Assembly (NCBI RefSeq): GCF_029266855.1
Contig: NZ_JAQSWB010000001.1
Coordinates: 744,001 to 808,000 of the forward strand
Direction of reading: 5' to 3'
Source: Fluviicola sp.
GTDB lineage: Bacteria > Bacteroidota > Bacteroidia > Flavobacteriales_D > Crocinitomicaceae
Length of the DNA stretch: 64,000 nt
The position numbers were made by a program, and so were the translations under genes. This document shows positions 1 to 7,874 of the stretch, one piece after another; the stretch's first letter is position 1; the number at the start of each line of letters is the position of its first letter. The notes beneath the pieces are model-generated. The model was not told the origin of the DNA. It was given only the letters and a program-made list of their open reading frames with translations, and ran no database searches.

Positions 1-699
1 GTTTACAAAGGACATCCGGGAGCTGCTATTCCTGTTTTCAGTGAAAATGGAATTTTCCTGGATGACATTTCTTTATTGAATGACGAGCTGATCATTTTGG
101 GTGATCCCGTTGACGGAAAATTCTTTTTAAGAAAAAGAAATGCTGAAACAGGCACTTTCAATGAACTCGACCAACAAGTTAATAATAAGCCTAATGAAGG
201 TTGTTATGCAGCTAGCGGAACCTGCGCTCAGTTTCTCAATCCACAGACCTACCTTTTTGTTTCCGGCGGTGACAGTTCTGCCCGGTTTCATTCAATGGAT
301 CTTTGGTCGAAAACCACTTTAAGTGTAAAGCTCCCCTTAAAGACCGGCGAAGGCTGTGGTCCTTTTTCTCTTTTCTTTTGGGATCCGATGAACGGGGTTA
401 TCGTTGGCGGTGATTACCGGAAAAGCAGTGAAGCATCTCAAAACGCGTGTTTTACAATTGACGGCGGAAAAACCTGGACAGCTTCTGAAGTTTATCCTAA
501 TGGCTATCGTTCCTGCGTTACAGGAAACAAGAAGATACTTTTCTCTTGCGGAACAACGGGAATAGACTATTCCAAAGATGGTGGGAAAAGCTGGCACTTT
601 TTGATGAAAGGGAATTTTTGTGCTTTGCTTCTGGAAAAGAAGACCTTATATGCTACAAGCAACAAGGGTTACTGTTTGAAATTGAAAATAAAAAAGTAG
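1..699 (+). CDS. Secreted-type beta-propeller (BNR/Ycf48-like) protein, 5' truncated
   Basis: The reading frame is open from the first base, so the true start lies outside the window; only the last 232 codons are present. Two motifs of the kind seen in BNR/sortilin-like propellers are visible, TIDGGKTW and YSKDGGKSWHF, each an Asp-box-like turn (SxDGGxTW). Proteins of this sort in Bacteroidota are usually annotated as oxidoreductase or photosystem II stability factor-like, but the fold is all that can be inferred. Substrate and role are unknown. No terminator is evident after it. Confidence 0.7.
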   Translation, partial: VYKGHPGAAIPVFSENGIFLDDISLLNDELIILGDPVDGKFFLRKRNAETGTFNELDQQVNNKPNEGCYAASGTCAQFLNPQTYLFVSGGDSSARFHSMDLWSKTTLSVKLPLKTGEGCGPFSLFFWDPMNGVIVGGDYRKSSEASQNACFTIDGGKTWTASEVYPNGYRSCVTGNKKILFSCGTTGIDYSKDGGKSWHFLMKGNFCALLLEKKTLYATSNKGYCLKLKIKK

Positions 700-1018
700 G
701 TACCTGATGTGCAAGAACAAGTTACACAGATAATTAGAGGTGTTTAGGAATTATTATTCAAAAACTAACAACGGCAAAATAGTCTGTTTAAACTATTAAC
801 TTGTTAGGGAAATTAAGACGATTTTATCCTCTAAACCACAGTCAGTTAAAGGGCTGTTTGTCCGCCGCGGCGGACGAACATGCAACTATTAGAAACTTTT
901 AAAAAAAAATCGAATATTCCGTAATCTGATATAAGAACCTGACTTAAGTACCTAGTTACCATTACAGGTAACCTCTTTTTGGCCTCTACTATATATCCCG
1001 TCGCGTCACTTATAGATT
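700..1018. other. Intergenic region with GC-rich palindrome
   Basis: About 320 bases without a credible gene between two convergent genes. The only structure I see is the palindrome at 855-880, described separately; the rest is AT-rich and unremarkable. Confidence 0.6.
855..880. repeat. Near-perfect GC-rich intergenic palindrome
   Basis: The core GTCCGCCGCGGCGGAC (860-875) is a perfect 16-bp palindrome. Flanking TGTT and AACA arms extend it to 26 nt with one wobble pair. It lies between convergent genes and lacks a following T run, so it is not an obvious intrinsic terminator. Similar short palindromes of different sequence occur elsewhere in this window. Confidence 0.7.
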
Positions 1019-1471
1019 TTATTTCATTGAAGAAACTGCAGCCAATAACTTCTCTTTGCTTTGTTTTCCCACTAATTTCCGAACCAATTTTCCTTCACCA
1101 TTGATAAAGAGTAAGGTAGGATAAGCAGAAACCGTATATGCTTTGGAGATCATAGGTCCATCAGCATCTTGTTCCGCATCGATCTTCAAATTAATGAATT
1201 TTTGGTTGAAGACCTTCCCTACTTCCTGATCCGTAAAAGTTGTTTTCGCCATTTCCTTACAAGGTCCGCACCAGCTTGTGTGAACATCAATAAAAATGAG
1301 TTTCCCCGAAGATTTAGCCTGTTTGATCGCCTTCTCAAAAGACATTTTAGAAAACTTAATCCCGGACAAACTGCTTGTTGTCAATTCTTTAGATTCCGGA
1401 TAATTATTTACTGAACGGAAAGAAAAAGCGAAGAACGAAAGTCCTGTCAGAAGCAATACTATAAATTTCAT
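1019..1471 (-). CDS. Exported thioredoxin-fold protein
   Basis: A 150-residue protein with an N-terminal Sec signal (Met-Lys-Phe, then hydrophobic to about residue 18) and a thioredoxin fold. The redox motif WCGPC places the two cysteines at about residues 68 and 71, and a cis-proline segment (AYPTLLF) follows. It probably acts in the periplasm as a thiol-disulfide exchanger of the DsbD-gamma/thioredoxin type; the partner is not shown. An upstream ATG at 1492 would add seven residues, but I chose 1471 because it gives a standard signal peptide. It is transcribed away from the menE-like gene. Confidence 0.85.
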   Translation of the reverse strand: MKFIVLLLTGLSFFAFSFRSVNNYPESKELTTSSLSGIKFSKMSFEKAIKQAKSSGKLIFIDVHTSWCGPCKEMAKTTFTDQEVGKVFNQKFINLKIDAEQDADGPMISKAYTVSAYPTLLFINGEGKLVRKLVGKQSKEKLLAAVSSMK

Positions 1472-1581
1472 ATGTTGGTTTTTACGAGTCATAATCTTTG
1501 TCTAAATTAGCGATTATAATTCCTAATTGCGAATGCCCAATTACTAATTAGCGTTAATCTCTCAATTTTTGTTCCAAATCA

Positions 1582-2580
1582 ATGTTTGAAGTAAATTACA
1601 CCAGTTGTTCTGCAGAAACACAAAAGGAAATCCGGGCACTTATTGAATTATGGAACGAACAGTCTGCACATTACACAACAAAGACAAGCGGTTCAACCGG
1701 AACACCCAAATCCATTACGCTCACCAGGGCACAACTGGAAGCTTCAGCCAGACGCACCAATTCATTTTTTGGCCTGGATGTAAACTCGAAGGTTTTAATG
1801 TCCTTATCCCCCAATACAATCGGAGGAAAAATGATGCTGATCCGTGCACTTACAGGTGATTACTCCATTGAAGTTACAGAACCGGGAGCCAATCCCATAA
1901 GCGATTTAAGCAACAAATCCCATTATTCCTTCATTTCCCTTGTTCCTTACCAGGTAAAGCGCATTCTGGAAGAAACACCTGAGAAACTGGATCTTTTTGA
2001 TTACATACTGCTCGGAGGAATGGGACTTTCCATTGAATTGGAAAAAATACTTTCATCTGTAAATCCACAGGTTTATATTGGCTTTGGTATGACCGAAACG
2101 GTTTCACACATTGCTTTACGAAAAATGGGAAACCCGGTTTACGAAGCCCTTGAAGGAGTTGAACTGGAAATTTCCGATGATTGTTTGGTGATCACAGATT
2201 CAAAACTCGGGATCGAGCGCCTGCTTACAAATGATATCGTTCGTTTACATGATTCAAGCCATTTTGAATGGCTCGGTCGGGCAGATTTTGTAATAAACAG
2301 CGGCGGAATCAAAATCCACCCGGAGAACATAGAACAAGCAATTGATCCGTTTATAGACATTCCCTTTATTATCGGCGGACTTCCGCATGAAATGCTCGGG
2401 GAAGCCTGTGTTCTGATTCTTGAAAAAGCACTTCCGGAAGAAAAATTCAAACAGATCCAGGTGGTTATCCGGGAAAAGTTTGGTAAATATGCAGCACCCA
2501 AACAACAGTTGGTATCTCCCGTTTTGAAAACTGAAAACGGTAAGATCCGCCGGAAAGAAACTTTAAACTCGATTTTGTAA
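1582..2580 (+). CDS. menE: AMP-binding ligase, probable o-succinylbenzoate-CoA ligase
   Basis: A compact adenylate-forming enzyme of 332 residues, the short form typical of Bacteroidota MenE, which makes o-succinylbenzoyl-CoA in menaquinone synthesis. The adenylation motifs appear in order: TSGSTGTPKS (phosphate loop, near residue 36), GFGMTET (A5), LGRADFVINSGGIK (A7-A8 hinge), and a C-terminal lysine in ENGKIRRKE (A10). No other men genes are in view, so the substrate is inferred from size and motifs. Its stop codon overlaps the start of the J-domain gene (TAATG), which implies translational coupling. Confidence 0.75.
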   Translation: MFEVNYTSCSAETQKEIRALIELWNEQSAHYTTKTSGSTGTPKSITLTRAQLEASARRTNSFFGLDVNSKVLMSLSPNTIGGKMMLIRALTGDYSIEVTEPGANPISDLSNKSHYSFISLVPYQVKRILEETPEKLDLFDYILLGGMGLSIELEKILSSVNPQVYIGFGMTETVSHIALRKMGNPVYEALEGVELEISDDCLVITDSKLGIERLLTNDIVRLHDSSHFEWLGRADFVINSGGIKIHPENIEQAIDPFIDIPFIIGGLPHEMLGEACVLILEKALPEEKFKQIQVVIREKFGKYAAPKQQLVSPVLKTENGKIRRKETLNSIL

Positions 2581-3431
2581 TGACCAGGGCAGAATGTTTT
2601 CGTTTACTAGGAATTCCTTCCAGCTCCAGTGATGCTGAGATCCGAAAACAATATAAAAAACTTGCCCTGCGCCTACATCCGGACGTAAACCCGGACCCTA
2701 TGGCTCACGAAGTGTTCATCAAACTTGGAAGAGCGGTAGAAATCCTTTTAAACCCGGATTACAAGGATGATCAGGCAGAAAAGAGAGAATCCAGGAGATC
2801 AGGTAAAGAATCGGAAGAAGAGCGCCTGGAGCGCATGCGGGTAGCAAAAATGAGGTTCGAGCGCCAACAAAAACAACAGGAACAAGACAATAACCTTTAT
2901 TTCATTTCACTCACAACAGGCATGCGCTGGAGTATTTACAAGTATATCATGCGTATTTCTCTGGTACTTGCGTTGGCTATGTCGACAGAATATTTCCTGC
3001 CATTTCATTATGAAGATGATGTCCTGACAGGTTATTCCAAATCAATCAACAATGGGATTATCATGAGCAATATCACCAGCATTGAGCTTCAAGAAAGGGG
3101 AAAATATTATGTTCAAAATACCAATGTCTGGCGTTATACCTATCCTGAAGTCATTCTGGAAACAACCTGGTTTTTGCATACACCGGTAAAAATGATCTCT
3201 TCCGATGATTTCGCAAGGTACCGCACAATCTTTGATTTTCACATCGGGAGCATACGTTTTGCGCTCATTATCCTTTTTCTTGTTCCGCTTTACCCCTATT
3301 TGAGACGTAAAAAAACACTCACTTTTGTTTTCCTGTACCACCTTTCATTTTGGGGAATCGGAACAATCGCAGCCTACATCCTGCTTACACAAGAGCGGAT
3401 CATTCATTTATTAAGTTTCGGATTTTTGTAG
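2580..3431 (+). CDS. Membrane-anchored J-domain (DnaJ-like) protein
   Basis: The first 65 residues form a J domain with the HPD motif (LRLHPDVNPD) that stimulates DnaK ATPase. A charged Glu/Arg/Gln-rich linker follows (about 68-105), then a membrane segment near 120-140, a soluble loop, and two further hydrophobic segments at the C-terminus (about 225-240 and 245-275). There is no G/F-rich or zinc-finger region, so this is a type III J protein rather than DnaJ itself. The start overlaps the menE stop. It is convergent with smpB with only two bases between the stop codons. Confidence 0.75.
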   Translation: MTRAECFRLLGIPSSSSDAEIRKQYKKLALRLHPDVNPDPMAHEVFIKLGRAVEILLNPDYKDDQAEKRESRRSGKESEEERLERMRVAKMRFERQQKQQEQDNNLYFISLTTGMRWSIYKYIMRISLVLALAMSTEYFLPFHYEDDVLTGYSKSINNGIIMSNITSIELQERGKYYVQNTNVWRYTYPEVILETTWFLHTPVKMISSDDFARYRTIFDFHIGSIRFALIILFLVPLYPYLRRKKTLTFVFLYHLSFWGIGTIAAYILLTQERIIHLLSFGFL

Positions 3432-3433
3432 GC

Positions 3434-3886
3434 TTATCGTTTCATTGCACGATCCATATCGCGCTTGTCGTCTTTTTCTTTCAGATCATTGCGTTTATCG
3501 TGTAATTTCTTACCGACACCTGTTGCCAATTCCAGTTTCAACCAGCCTTTTTCAGATAAAAACAGTTTCAACGGAACAATCGTATTTCCTTTTGTTTTCA
3601 CCCACTTTTCCAGCTTCTTGATTTCCTTCTTATTGAGCAATAACTTTCTGTCGGAACGCGCCATATGATTGTAGAACGAACCATTTTCATAAGGTGAAAC
3701 ATGCATATTCCGGATAAATACCTGCCCGTTATCCACGATACAATAGGCTTCCAAAATACTCGCCTTGCCGTTTCGGATACTCTTTATCTCAGTACCGGAC
3801 AGCACCATTCCTGCCGTAAAAACTTCATCTAACTGAAATTCAAACCGGGCGCGTTTATTCTTAATATTTACTTCGTTCTTAGCCAT
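3434..3886 (-). CDS. smpB: SsrA-binding protein SmpB
   Basis: SmpB carries tmRNA to stalled ribosomes for trans-translation. The 150-residue protein shows the family landmarks: the N-terminal NKRARFEF segment, GTEIKSIRNGKASI, the HVSPYENGS loop, and the basic tail starting near KKLHDKRNDLKEKD, which ends in basic residues as in other SmpBs. I placed the start at MAKNEV rather than 18 bases upstream because that gives the usual N-terminus. It overlaps the preceding membrane-protein gene by eight bases. Its RNA partner ssrA is encoded at 6974. Confidence 0.95.
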   Translation of the reverse strand: MAKNEVNIKNKRARFEFQLDEVFTAGMVLSGTEIKSIRNGKASILEAYCIVDNGQVFIRNMHVSPYENGSFYNHMARSDRKLLLNKKEIKKLEKWVKTKGNTIVPLKLFLSEKGWLKLELATGVGKKLHDKRNDLKEKDDKRDMDRAMKR

Positions 3887-4547
3887 TTTCTGCCTGCAGG
3901 GCATTTTGTTTCCCCCACTCTTTTAAGCCACGATAAAAATAATAAATCGTGACAATCATTAAAAGATGACTCAAGTCATCCTTATTCAACCATTGGTGGA
4001 TATTGATTTTCAATCCAAATATAAATGCAGAAGGTGTCAAAATCACTACTGCAATGATCATATTCTTTAGAAATGCTGCTTTTTCCGTTCGCTTCATCAA
4101 AATATAAGCATATACACCTGTGTAGCCGATATACGTAACAATTGCATCAACAGCTACAAAAATGAATTTATTCGTAAGAATGGAAGCGCTGCATAATATG
4201 ACGCATTTGATCCAAATAAGTTGAAAGGCTATTTTTTTAGGTTCTGAAATCCCTTTAAAATGAAGCATTCCCATTGCAGCAAAGCCATTAGCGACACACC
4301 CCAGGATCCAGCAAGGATACTTCCCCGGAAAACCGGTATATTGAAAGAATAAATGTCCCAAACCACCAAAAACGGTAGAAATACCAAATGTCAGGTAAAA
4401 AAGTCTCCAATAGAAGTTTGCTTCATTCCTGAACTCCCCCAGTTTTTTAAAAGCATAAAAACAAAAGCCTGCAATTACCCAATTAAAAAGAAGGGCCATC
4501 GGTTCCTGGAGATGTAAACCTAAAAAATCAAATTGTATTAATTCCAC
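3879..4547 (-). CDS. Multi-pass membrane protein of unknown function
   Basis: About 222 residues with six or seven hydrophobic segments, starting at a GTG (4547) that gives VELIQFDFLGLHLQEP followed by the first membrane helix. The frame stays open upstream to 4730, but that would run into the divergent recR gene, so I do not favour it; an internal ATG at 4499 is the other option. I do not recognise the family with certainty; similar LQEP-starting membrane proteins occur in Bacteroidota. The stop overlaps the smpB start by eight bases, suggesting one transcript. Confidence 0.65.
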   Translation of the reverse strand: MELIQFDFLGLHLQEPMALLFNWVIAGFCFYAFKKLGEFRNEANFYWRLFYLTFGISTVFGGLGHLFFQYTGFPGKYPCWILGCVANGFAAMGMLHFKGISEPKKIAFQLIWIKCVILCSASILTNKFIFVAVDAIVTYIGYTGVYAYILMKRTEKAAFLKNMIIAVVILTPSAFIFGLKINIHQWLNKDDLSHLLMIVTIYYFYRGLKEWGKQNALQAENG

Positions 4548-4655
4548 TCTGCGAAAGTACTGCTTCAAGCCAGAAAACACAAGTACTTCTTCCGAATAGA
4601 CCGCTAAAATTAATCCGGCTTCATCCGGAAGAGGCAGAAAACGAGCTAAAATCCT

Positions 4656-4663
4656 TACTTTTG
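4656..4663 (+). promoter_or_regulatory. Bacteroidota -7 element of recR
   Basis: TACTTTTG matches the TAnnTTTG -7 box and ends only five bases before the recR ATG. I see no clear -33 TTG. If it is used, the recR message would be nearly leaderless. Confidence 0.4.
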
Positions 4664-4668
4664 AAGCG

Positions 4669-5274
4669 ATGAATATTCCATCGAAATACGTTGAAGAAGC
4701 TGTAGAGCAATTTAGTTCCTTACCAGGCATCGGTAAAAGGACTGCTTTGCGTTTGGTATTGAATTTACTGAAGCGTGACCCGGAAGAACTGGAACGTTTC
4801 GGGGATGTATTGCAACAGCTTAAAACCCACGTTCAGAGTTGTACTTCCTGCGGAAATATTTCAGACACCCCTGTTTGCTCCATTTGTTCCAACGAAAAGC
4901 GCAATCACCGACTGATCTGTGTTGTTGAAGATATCCGCGACGTAATGGCAATTGAAAGCACCGGAACCTACCAGGGAATTTACCACGTACTGGGCGGAAT
5001 TATTTCACCCATGGACGGAATCGGGCCGAATGACCTGTTTATACAGCCTTTGGTTGACAAATGCACTGCAGGACAGGCAGACGAAATTATTCTTGCACTA
5101 AGCCCAACAATGGAAGGTGACACGACGAATTTCTTCCTGTATAAAAAACTGCATGCATCCAACGTACAGATCACTACCCTTTCCCGCGGAATTGCGGTTG
5201 GTTCAGAGATCCAGTATGCCGATGAGATCACTTTATCCCGTTCCATTCAGCAACGCATTCCCTTTCAGTCGTAA
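4669..5274 (+). CDS. recR: Recombination protein RecR
   Basis: RecR works with RecO and RecF in loading RecA on gapped DNA. The 201-residue protein has the helix-hairpin-helix region (SSLPGIGKRTALRLVL, about 16-31), the C4 zinc motif with Cys58, Cys61, Cys70 and Cys73, and a Toprim domain starting near residue 81 (RLICVVEDIRDVMAIE) that includes the GGIISPMDGIGP loop. Length is normal for the family. It is divergent from the membrane protein-smpB pair. Confidence 0.95.
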   Translation: MNIPSKYVEEAVEQFSSLPGIGKRTALRLVLNLLKRDPEELERFGDVLQQLKTHVQSCTSCGNISDTPVCSICSNEKRNHRLICVVEDIRDVMAIESTGTYQGIYHVLGGIISPMDGIGPNDLFIQPLVDKCTAGQADEIILALSPTMEGDTTNFFLYKKLHASNVQITTLSRGIAVGSEIQYADEITLSRSIQQRIPFQS

Positions 5275-5307
5275 TCAAAACCAGTAATTATCTGCATTAA
5301 TCTATCA

Positions 5308-5337
5308 AATCTGCGCGAGTTTTCTTGCACGCAGATT
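5308..5337. repeat. Inverted repeat after recR
   Basis: AATCTGCG and CGCAGATT pair across a 14-nt loop, followed by AAAAGGATTTTC. It could serve as a weak terminator or be a dispersed intergenic repeat. The rest of the recR-mscL gap (5275-5495) holds the mscL promoter and nothing else I can identify. Confidence 0.5.
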
Positions 5338-5439
5338 AAAAGGATTTTCGCAGATTCTGATTATGTGAGGATTTGTATAAGGGAATTTCTTTCCTTACAA
5401 AAAGTTCCATACTTCCAATGTAAAACACCGTATCTGTTT

Positions 5440-5473
5440 TTGTTCTCATTTTTACTTGAAAATACTATATTTG
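5440..5473 (+). promoter_or_regulatory. Probable mscL promoter
   Basis: TTG at 5440-5442 and TATATTTG at 5466-5473 fit the Bacteroidota -33/-7 pattern with a 23-nt spacer. The ATG of mscL lies 23 bases downstream. Confidence 0.45.
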
Positions 5474-5495
5474 ATCAGACTTCAAACTTAGAGTT

Positions 5496-5885
5496 ATGTT
5501 AAAAGAATTCAAGGCATTCATCATGCGTGGAAACGTGGTTGATTTAGCCGTTGCGGTAATTTTAGGGACAGCATTCGGAGCTATTGTTACTTCCCTGGTA
5601 ACGGATATTATCACTCCGTTGATTTTAAAACCTGTGATGACTACCTTGAATGTCCATAAATTAGAAGAGATCAAAACGGACGGAGGTGTTATGTATGGCA
5701 AATTTATTGCCTCAGTAATTAATTTCCTAGTTGTTTCATTCTGTATTTTTTTAATGGTCAAAGGAATGAACAGAGCGTTAACTTTACGCAAGAAGAAAGA
5801 AGATGAAACTCCCGCTCCGCCAGTGGAACCTTCCAACGAAGAGAAGCTTTTAACGGAGATTCGCGATCTGCTAAAAAACAGGTAA
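5496..5885 (+). CDS. mscL: Large-conductance mechanosensitive channel MscL
   Basis: MscL is the homopentameric inner-membrane valve that opens under osmotic downshock. The 129-residue product has the conserved N-terminal amphipathic helix and TM1 (FKAFIMRGNVVDLAVAVILGTAFGAIV), a short periplasmic loop containing YGKF, TM2 (ASVINFLVVSFCIFLMVKGMN), the basic cluster after TM2, a proline-rich linker (PAPPVEPS) and the C-terminal helix EEKLLTEIRDLLK. Length and topology are standard. Confidence 0.95.
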   Translation: MLKEFKAFIMRGNVVDLAVAVILGTAFGAIVTSLVTDIITPLILKPVMTTLNVHKLEEIKTDGGVMYGKFIASVINFLVVSFCIFLMVKGMNRALTLRKKKEDETPAPPVEPSNEEKLLTEIRDLLKNR

Positions 5886-5966
5886 AATGCGAATTAAAAT
5901 CAGATCCATTAAAACAGTTGATGACGCCAATAACTAATTGGTTTGACAGAAATCGCGTTCAAAGTT

Positions 5967-5995
5967 TTGTGGATTTGAAAATTTATATATCTTCG
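5967..5995 (+). promoter_or_regulatory. Probable promoter of the RRM gene
   Basis: TTG at 5967-5969 is followed after 18 nt by TATCTTCG at 5988-5995, a close match to TAnnTTTG. Confidence 0.45.
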
Positions 5996-6045
5996 TTCGA
6001 AACAACAGCCTCATGTGGGGCGCAAAAGAGAATATTCAAATACCG

Positions 6046-6741
6046 ATGACAAGTATTTTTGTGGCAAAACTTGATTTCAACACAACAGAAGACGAGTTGA
6101 AATCCCTTTTTGAAGAACACGGTCGTGTAAATCGTGTTACCATTGCAAAAGACCGTGAGACAGGCAAGCCCAGAGGCTTTGCTTTTGTCGAAATGGCTGA
6201 TGAATCAGAAGCTGACCAAGCAATTGAAGCTTTAGACAACTATGCAATTAACGGACGAAACATAGCCGTTAAAAAAGCAGATGACCGCTCTTCAGGAGGA
6301 AAACCGTCAGGCGACTCCCCTCGCCCGGCTGACAGACCTTTTGTTAGAAATGATCGTCCGAGAGAAGACAGAAGCTCTACAGTTTCTGATTTGAAGACTG
6401 ATTACAAAAAGCTGGATGATACAAAACCCGGCAAGATCTTCAATCCCGACGAAGTAAATCCGATGAAAGTTGAACGTAAGAAAGAAAAAGACGTTCGCGG
6501 AGGGAAAGATGCCCCGAAGAAAACCAAAATGGAAGCTTACCGGAAAAGCGGGAAAGACAACCTGTTTATAAACGATGACGATTTATCCGATGAAGAATTG
6601 GACTTGTTCGGAAGAAACGGAGAAGAAGACGAAGAAGAAGATTATCGTAAATACATCGTAAACAAAGACGAGGATTCTGATGAAGACTACGACGATGAGG
6701 ACGACTGGGAAGATAAAGAAGAAGACGATGAAGAAGAATAG
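6046..6741 (+). CDS. RRM-domain RNA-binding protein with acidic tail
   Basis: The N-terminal 80 residues form one RNA recognition motif with RNP2 (IFVAKL) and RNP1 (KPRGFAFVEM), the aromatic residues of which stack on RNA bases. The remainder is low complexity: a basic, Arg/Asp-rich linker, then a C-terminal tail of about 50 residues made almost wholly of Asp and Glu. Such single-RRM proteins are common in Bacteroidota and cyanobacteria and are thought to be cold- or stress-related; the RNA target is unknown. I start at the ATG before TSIFVAKL; an in-frame ATG 33 bases upstream is possible. Confidence 0.8.
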   Translation: MTSIFVAKLDFNTTEDELKSLFEEHGRVNRVTIAKDRETGKPRGFAFVEMADESEADQAIEALDNYAINGRNIAVKKADDRSSGGKPSGDSPRPADRPFVRNDRPREDRSSTVSDLKTDYKKLDDTKPGKIFNPDEVNPMKVERKKEKDVRGGKDAPKKTKMEAYRKSGKDNLFINDDDLSDEELDLFGRNGEEDEEEDYRKYIVNKDEDSDEDYDDEDDWEDKEEDDEEE

Positions 6742-6751
6742 ATACTAAAAG

Positions 6752-6776
6752 ATCCTGGCTTGAGCCGGGATTTTTT
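6752..6776 (+). terminator. Intrinsic terminator of the RRM gene
   Basis: ATCCTGGCT and AGCCGGGAT form a nine-pair stem (one wobble) with a TG loop, followed by a T run, 10 bases after the stop codon. Confidence 0.85.
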
Positions 6777-6952
6777 ATGTTTAAAAATAAGCTTACGGCC
6801 CAAGTAAATAAAGGGCTGTACCTAATATCGCGAACATGCAACCAGAAAGCGCGGAATTCTAAAAAATCAGATCTCCTATTTCAAAACAACCTTGCTTTAG
6901 CCCCCCTTTTTTGCTTAACAAAACTTAAGATCACAAATCCATATTTTCTTTG

Positions 6953-6960
6953 TAATTTTG
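6953..6960 (+). promoter_or_regulatory. Possible -7 element of ssrA
   Basis: TAATTTTG lies 14 bases before the mature 5' end of tmRNA, which would leave a short leader for RNase P to remove. No good -33 element is visible. Confidence 0.35.
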
Positions 6961-6973
6961 TACTGTTACAACT

Positions 6974-7376
6974 GGGGTCGACATTGGATTTGACAGCAAT
7001 CGAGATTTCGGTGGGAAGCATGCAGAGCGTTGTAGTGAAGCTCTTAAATATCTTGCTGCGAACAATAATTGACAATACGTCATACGCACTTGCTGCTTAA
7101 TTTACTGAATGTAAATAAGGCTTAATCCAGTGGAAGTTTAGTACACGGACAAGTTTCTCCTCTGCACGATTCTGATTTTCGATCAGCAGGCCAAGGGGAA
7201 TCATTTTAGAAAATCTGGCACTGAGCGAGCTTCGCGCAAGGTGTGAGATCTCAGAAGCTACGGTTGGATCTTGGGTGTTTTTGTCCGAATCCATCCCGAC
7301 AATTAATCAAAAAATAAGCATGTAGAAGACATTCGGAACCATTGTTTGGACGAGGGTTCGAACCCCTCCGACTCCA
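6974..7376 (+). ncRNA. ssrA: tmRNA (10Sa RNA)
   Basis: About 403 nt. The 5' end GGGGTCG pairs with CGACTCC at the 3' end to close the tRNA-like acceptor stem, and a T arm with GGTTCGAACCC lies at 7355-7365. The CCA end is not encoded: the discriminator A at 7376 is followed by CAAAAAG. The tag reading frame I read is GAC at 7071 to the TAA at 7098-7100, giving DNTSYALAA; the five bases before GAC (TAATT) resemble the TAGTC that sets the resume codon in E. coli. Together with SmpB (3434-3886) it rescues stalled ribosomes. An apparent ORF at 6777-7100 overlaps this RNA and is rejected. Confidence 0.95.
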
Positions 7377-7383
7377 CAAAAAG

Positions 7384-7418
7384 AAAAAAGCCCAGACATT
7401 TATCGTCTGGGCTTTTTT
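7384..7418 (+). terminator. Intrinsic terminator of ssrA
   Basis: AAAAAAGCCCAGAC and GTCTGGGCTTTTTT form a long perfect stem with a seven-base loop eight bases after the tmRNA 3' end. The T run after it (7412-7424) also begins a tract that recurs at 9595. Confidence 0.9.
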
Positions 7419-7521
7419 CTTTTTGTCCCTCAATACTCACTCTCAAACTCACACTATCCCTGCTTTTTTCTTTTTGAGTAGTGAGCGTGAGTTTTGAGTG
7501 TGGGATGGTGGTTCGAAGCTG
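7411..7521. repeat. Duplicated ssrA-downstream tract, copy 1
   Basis: This stretch begins in the ssrA terminator (GCTTTTTTCTTTTTGTCCCTC) and ends with TTTTGAGTGTGGGATGGTGG followed by TTCGAAG. A diverged copy with the same beginning, CTC/ACTCAC-rich middle and ending occurs at 9595-9735. The rest of 7522-7664 contains further small inverted repeats (CCTCCTT/AAGGAGG at 7532-7547; CTCGATAC near 7617 against GTATCGAG near 7651) and no gene. Confidence 0.6.
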
Positions 7522-7664
7522 TAATCAAGCTTCCTCCTTCAAAGGAGGACCGAGGAGGATGGCAAAGTCTACAATCTCCGAAAATCAGCTGTCAGGTCGA
7601 GTTTTCGCCTGTGTTCTCGATACGCTTCGCACTCGAACTGACTGGCGAAAGTATCGAGACGACA

Positions 7665-7733
7665 GCGGTTCGATTCTCTTTTGCCCGGAATGTATTGCGT
7701 TTCAGATTTTTTTGGTAGTATTGAGGTATTAAC
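7665..7733 (+). repeat. Accessory-region repeat, copy A
   Basis: Begins GCGGTTCGATTCTCTTTTGC and contains the core GTATTGCGTTTCAGATTTTT through ATTAAC (7692-7733). The core recurs at 11802-11843 with three differences in 42 bases. A more diverged copy is at 9952-10020. It lies about 140 bases before the DUF2971 gene. Confidence 0.75.
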
Positions 7734-7874
7734 GTAACGAGAAACTATTCGCTGAAACTCCATCCCTAAAGGTTCAATTTCAGTGAAAAAGTCAGTTTTA
7801 ACTGGTTGTGTAAGTAGTTAACTGTTGCATATATTATCAAGTTAGCTGCAATTGTAGAATAAAGTCGAAATAAT

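Noticed and set aside
4548-4730. Upstream extension of the membrane-protein frame to 4730
   Set aside because: It would overlap the divergent recR start and its promoter; the extension has no domain-like features.
6777-7100. Open frame of 107 codons upstream of and into the tmRNA
   Set aside because: It overlaps the ssrA 5' half and its stop is the tag stop; the RNA features (acceptor stem, T arm, tag) explain the sequence.
7505-7680. tRNA-like T-arm words (GGTTCGAA, GGTTCGATTC) after ssrA
   Set aside because: No acceptor, D or anticodon arms can be folded around them, so I do not call tRNA genes; they belong to the repeats.
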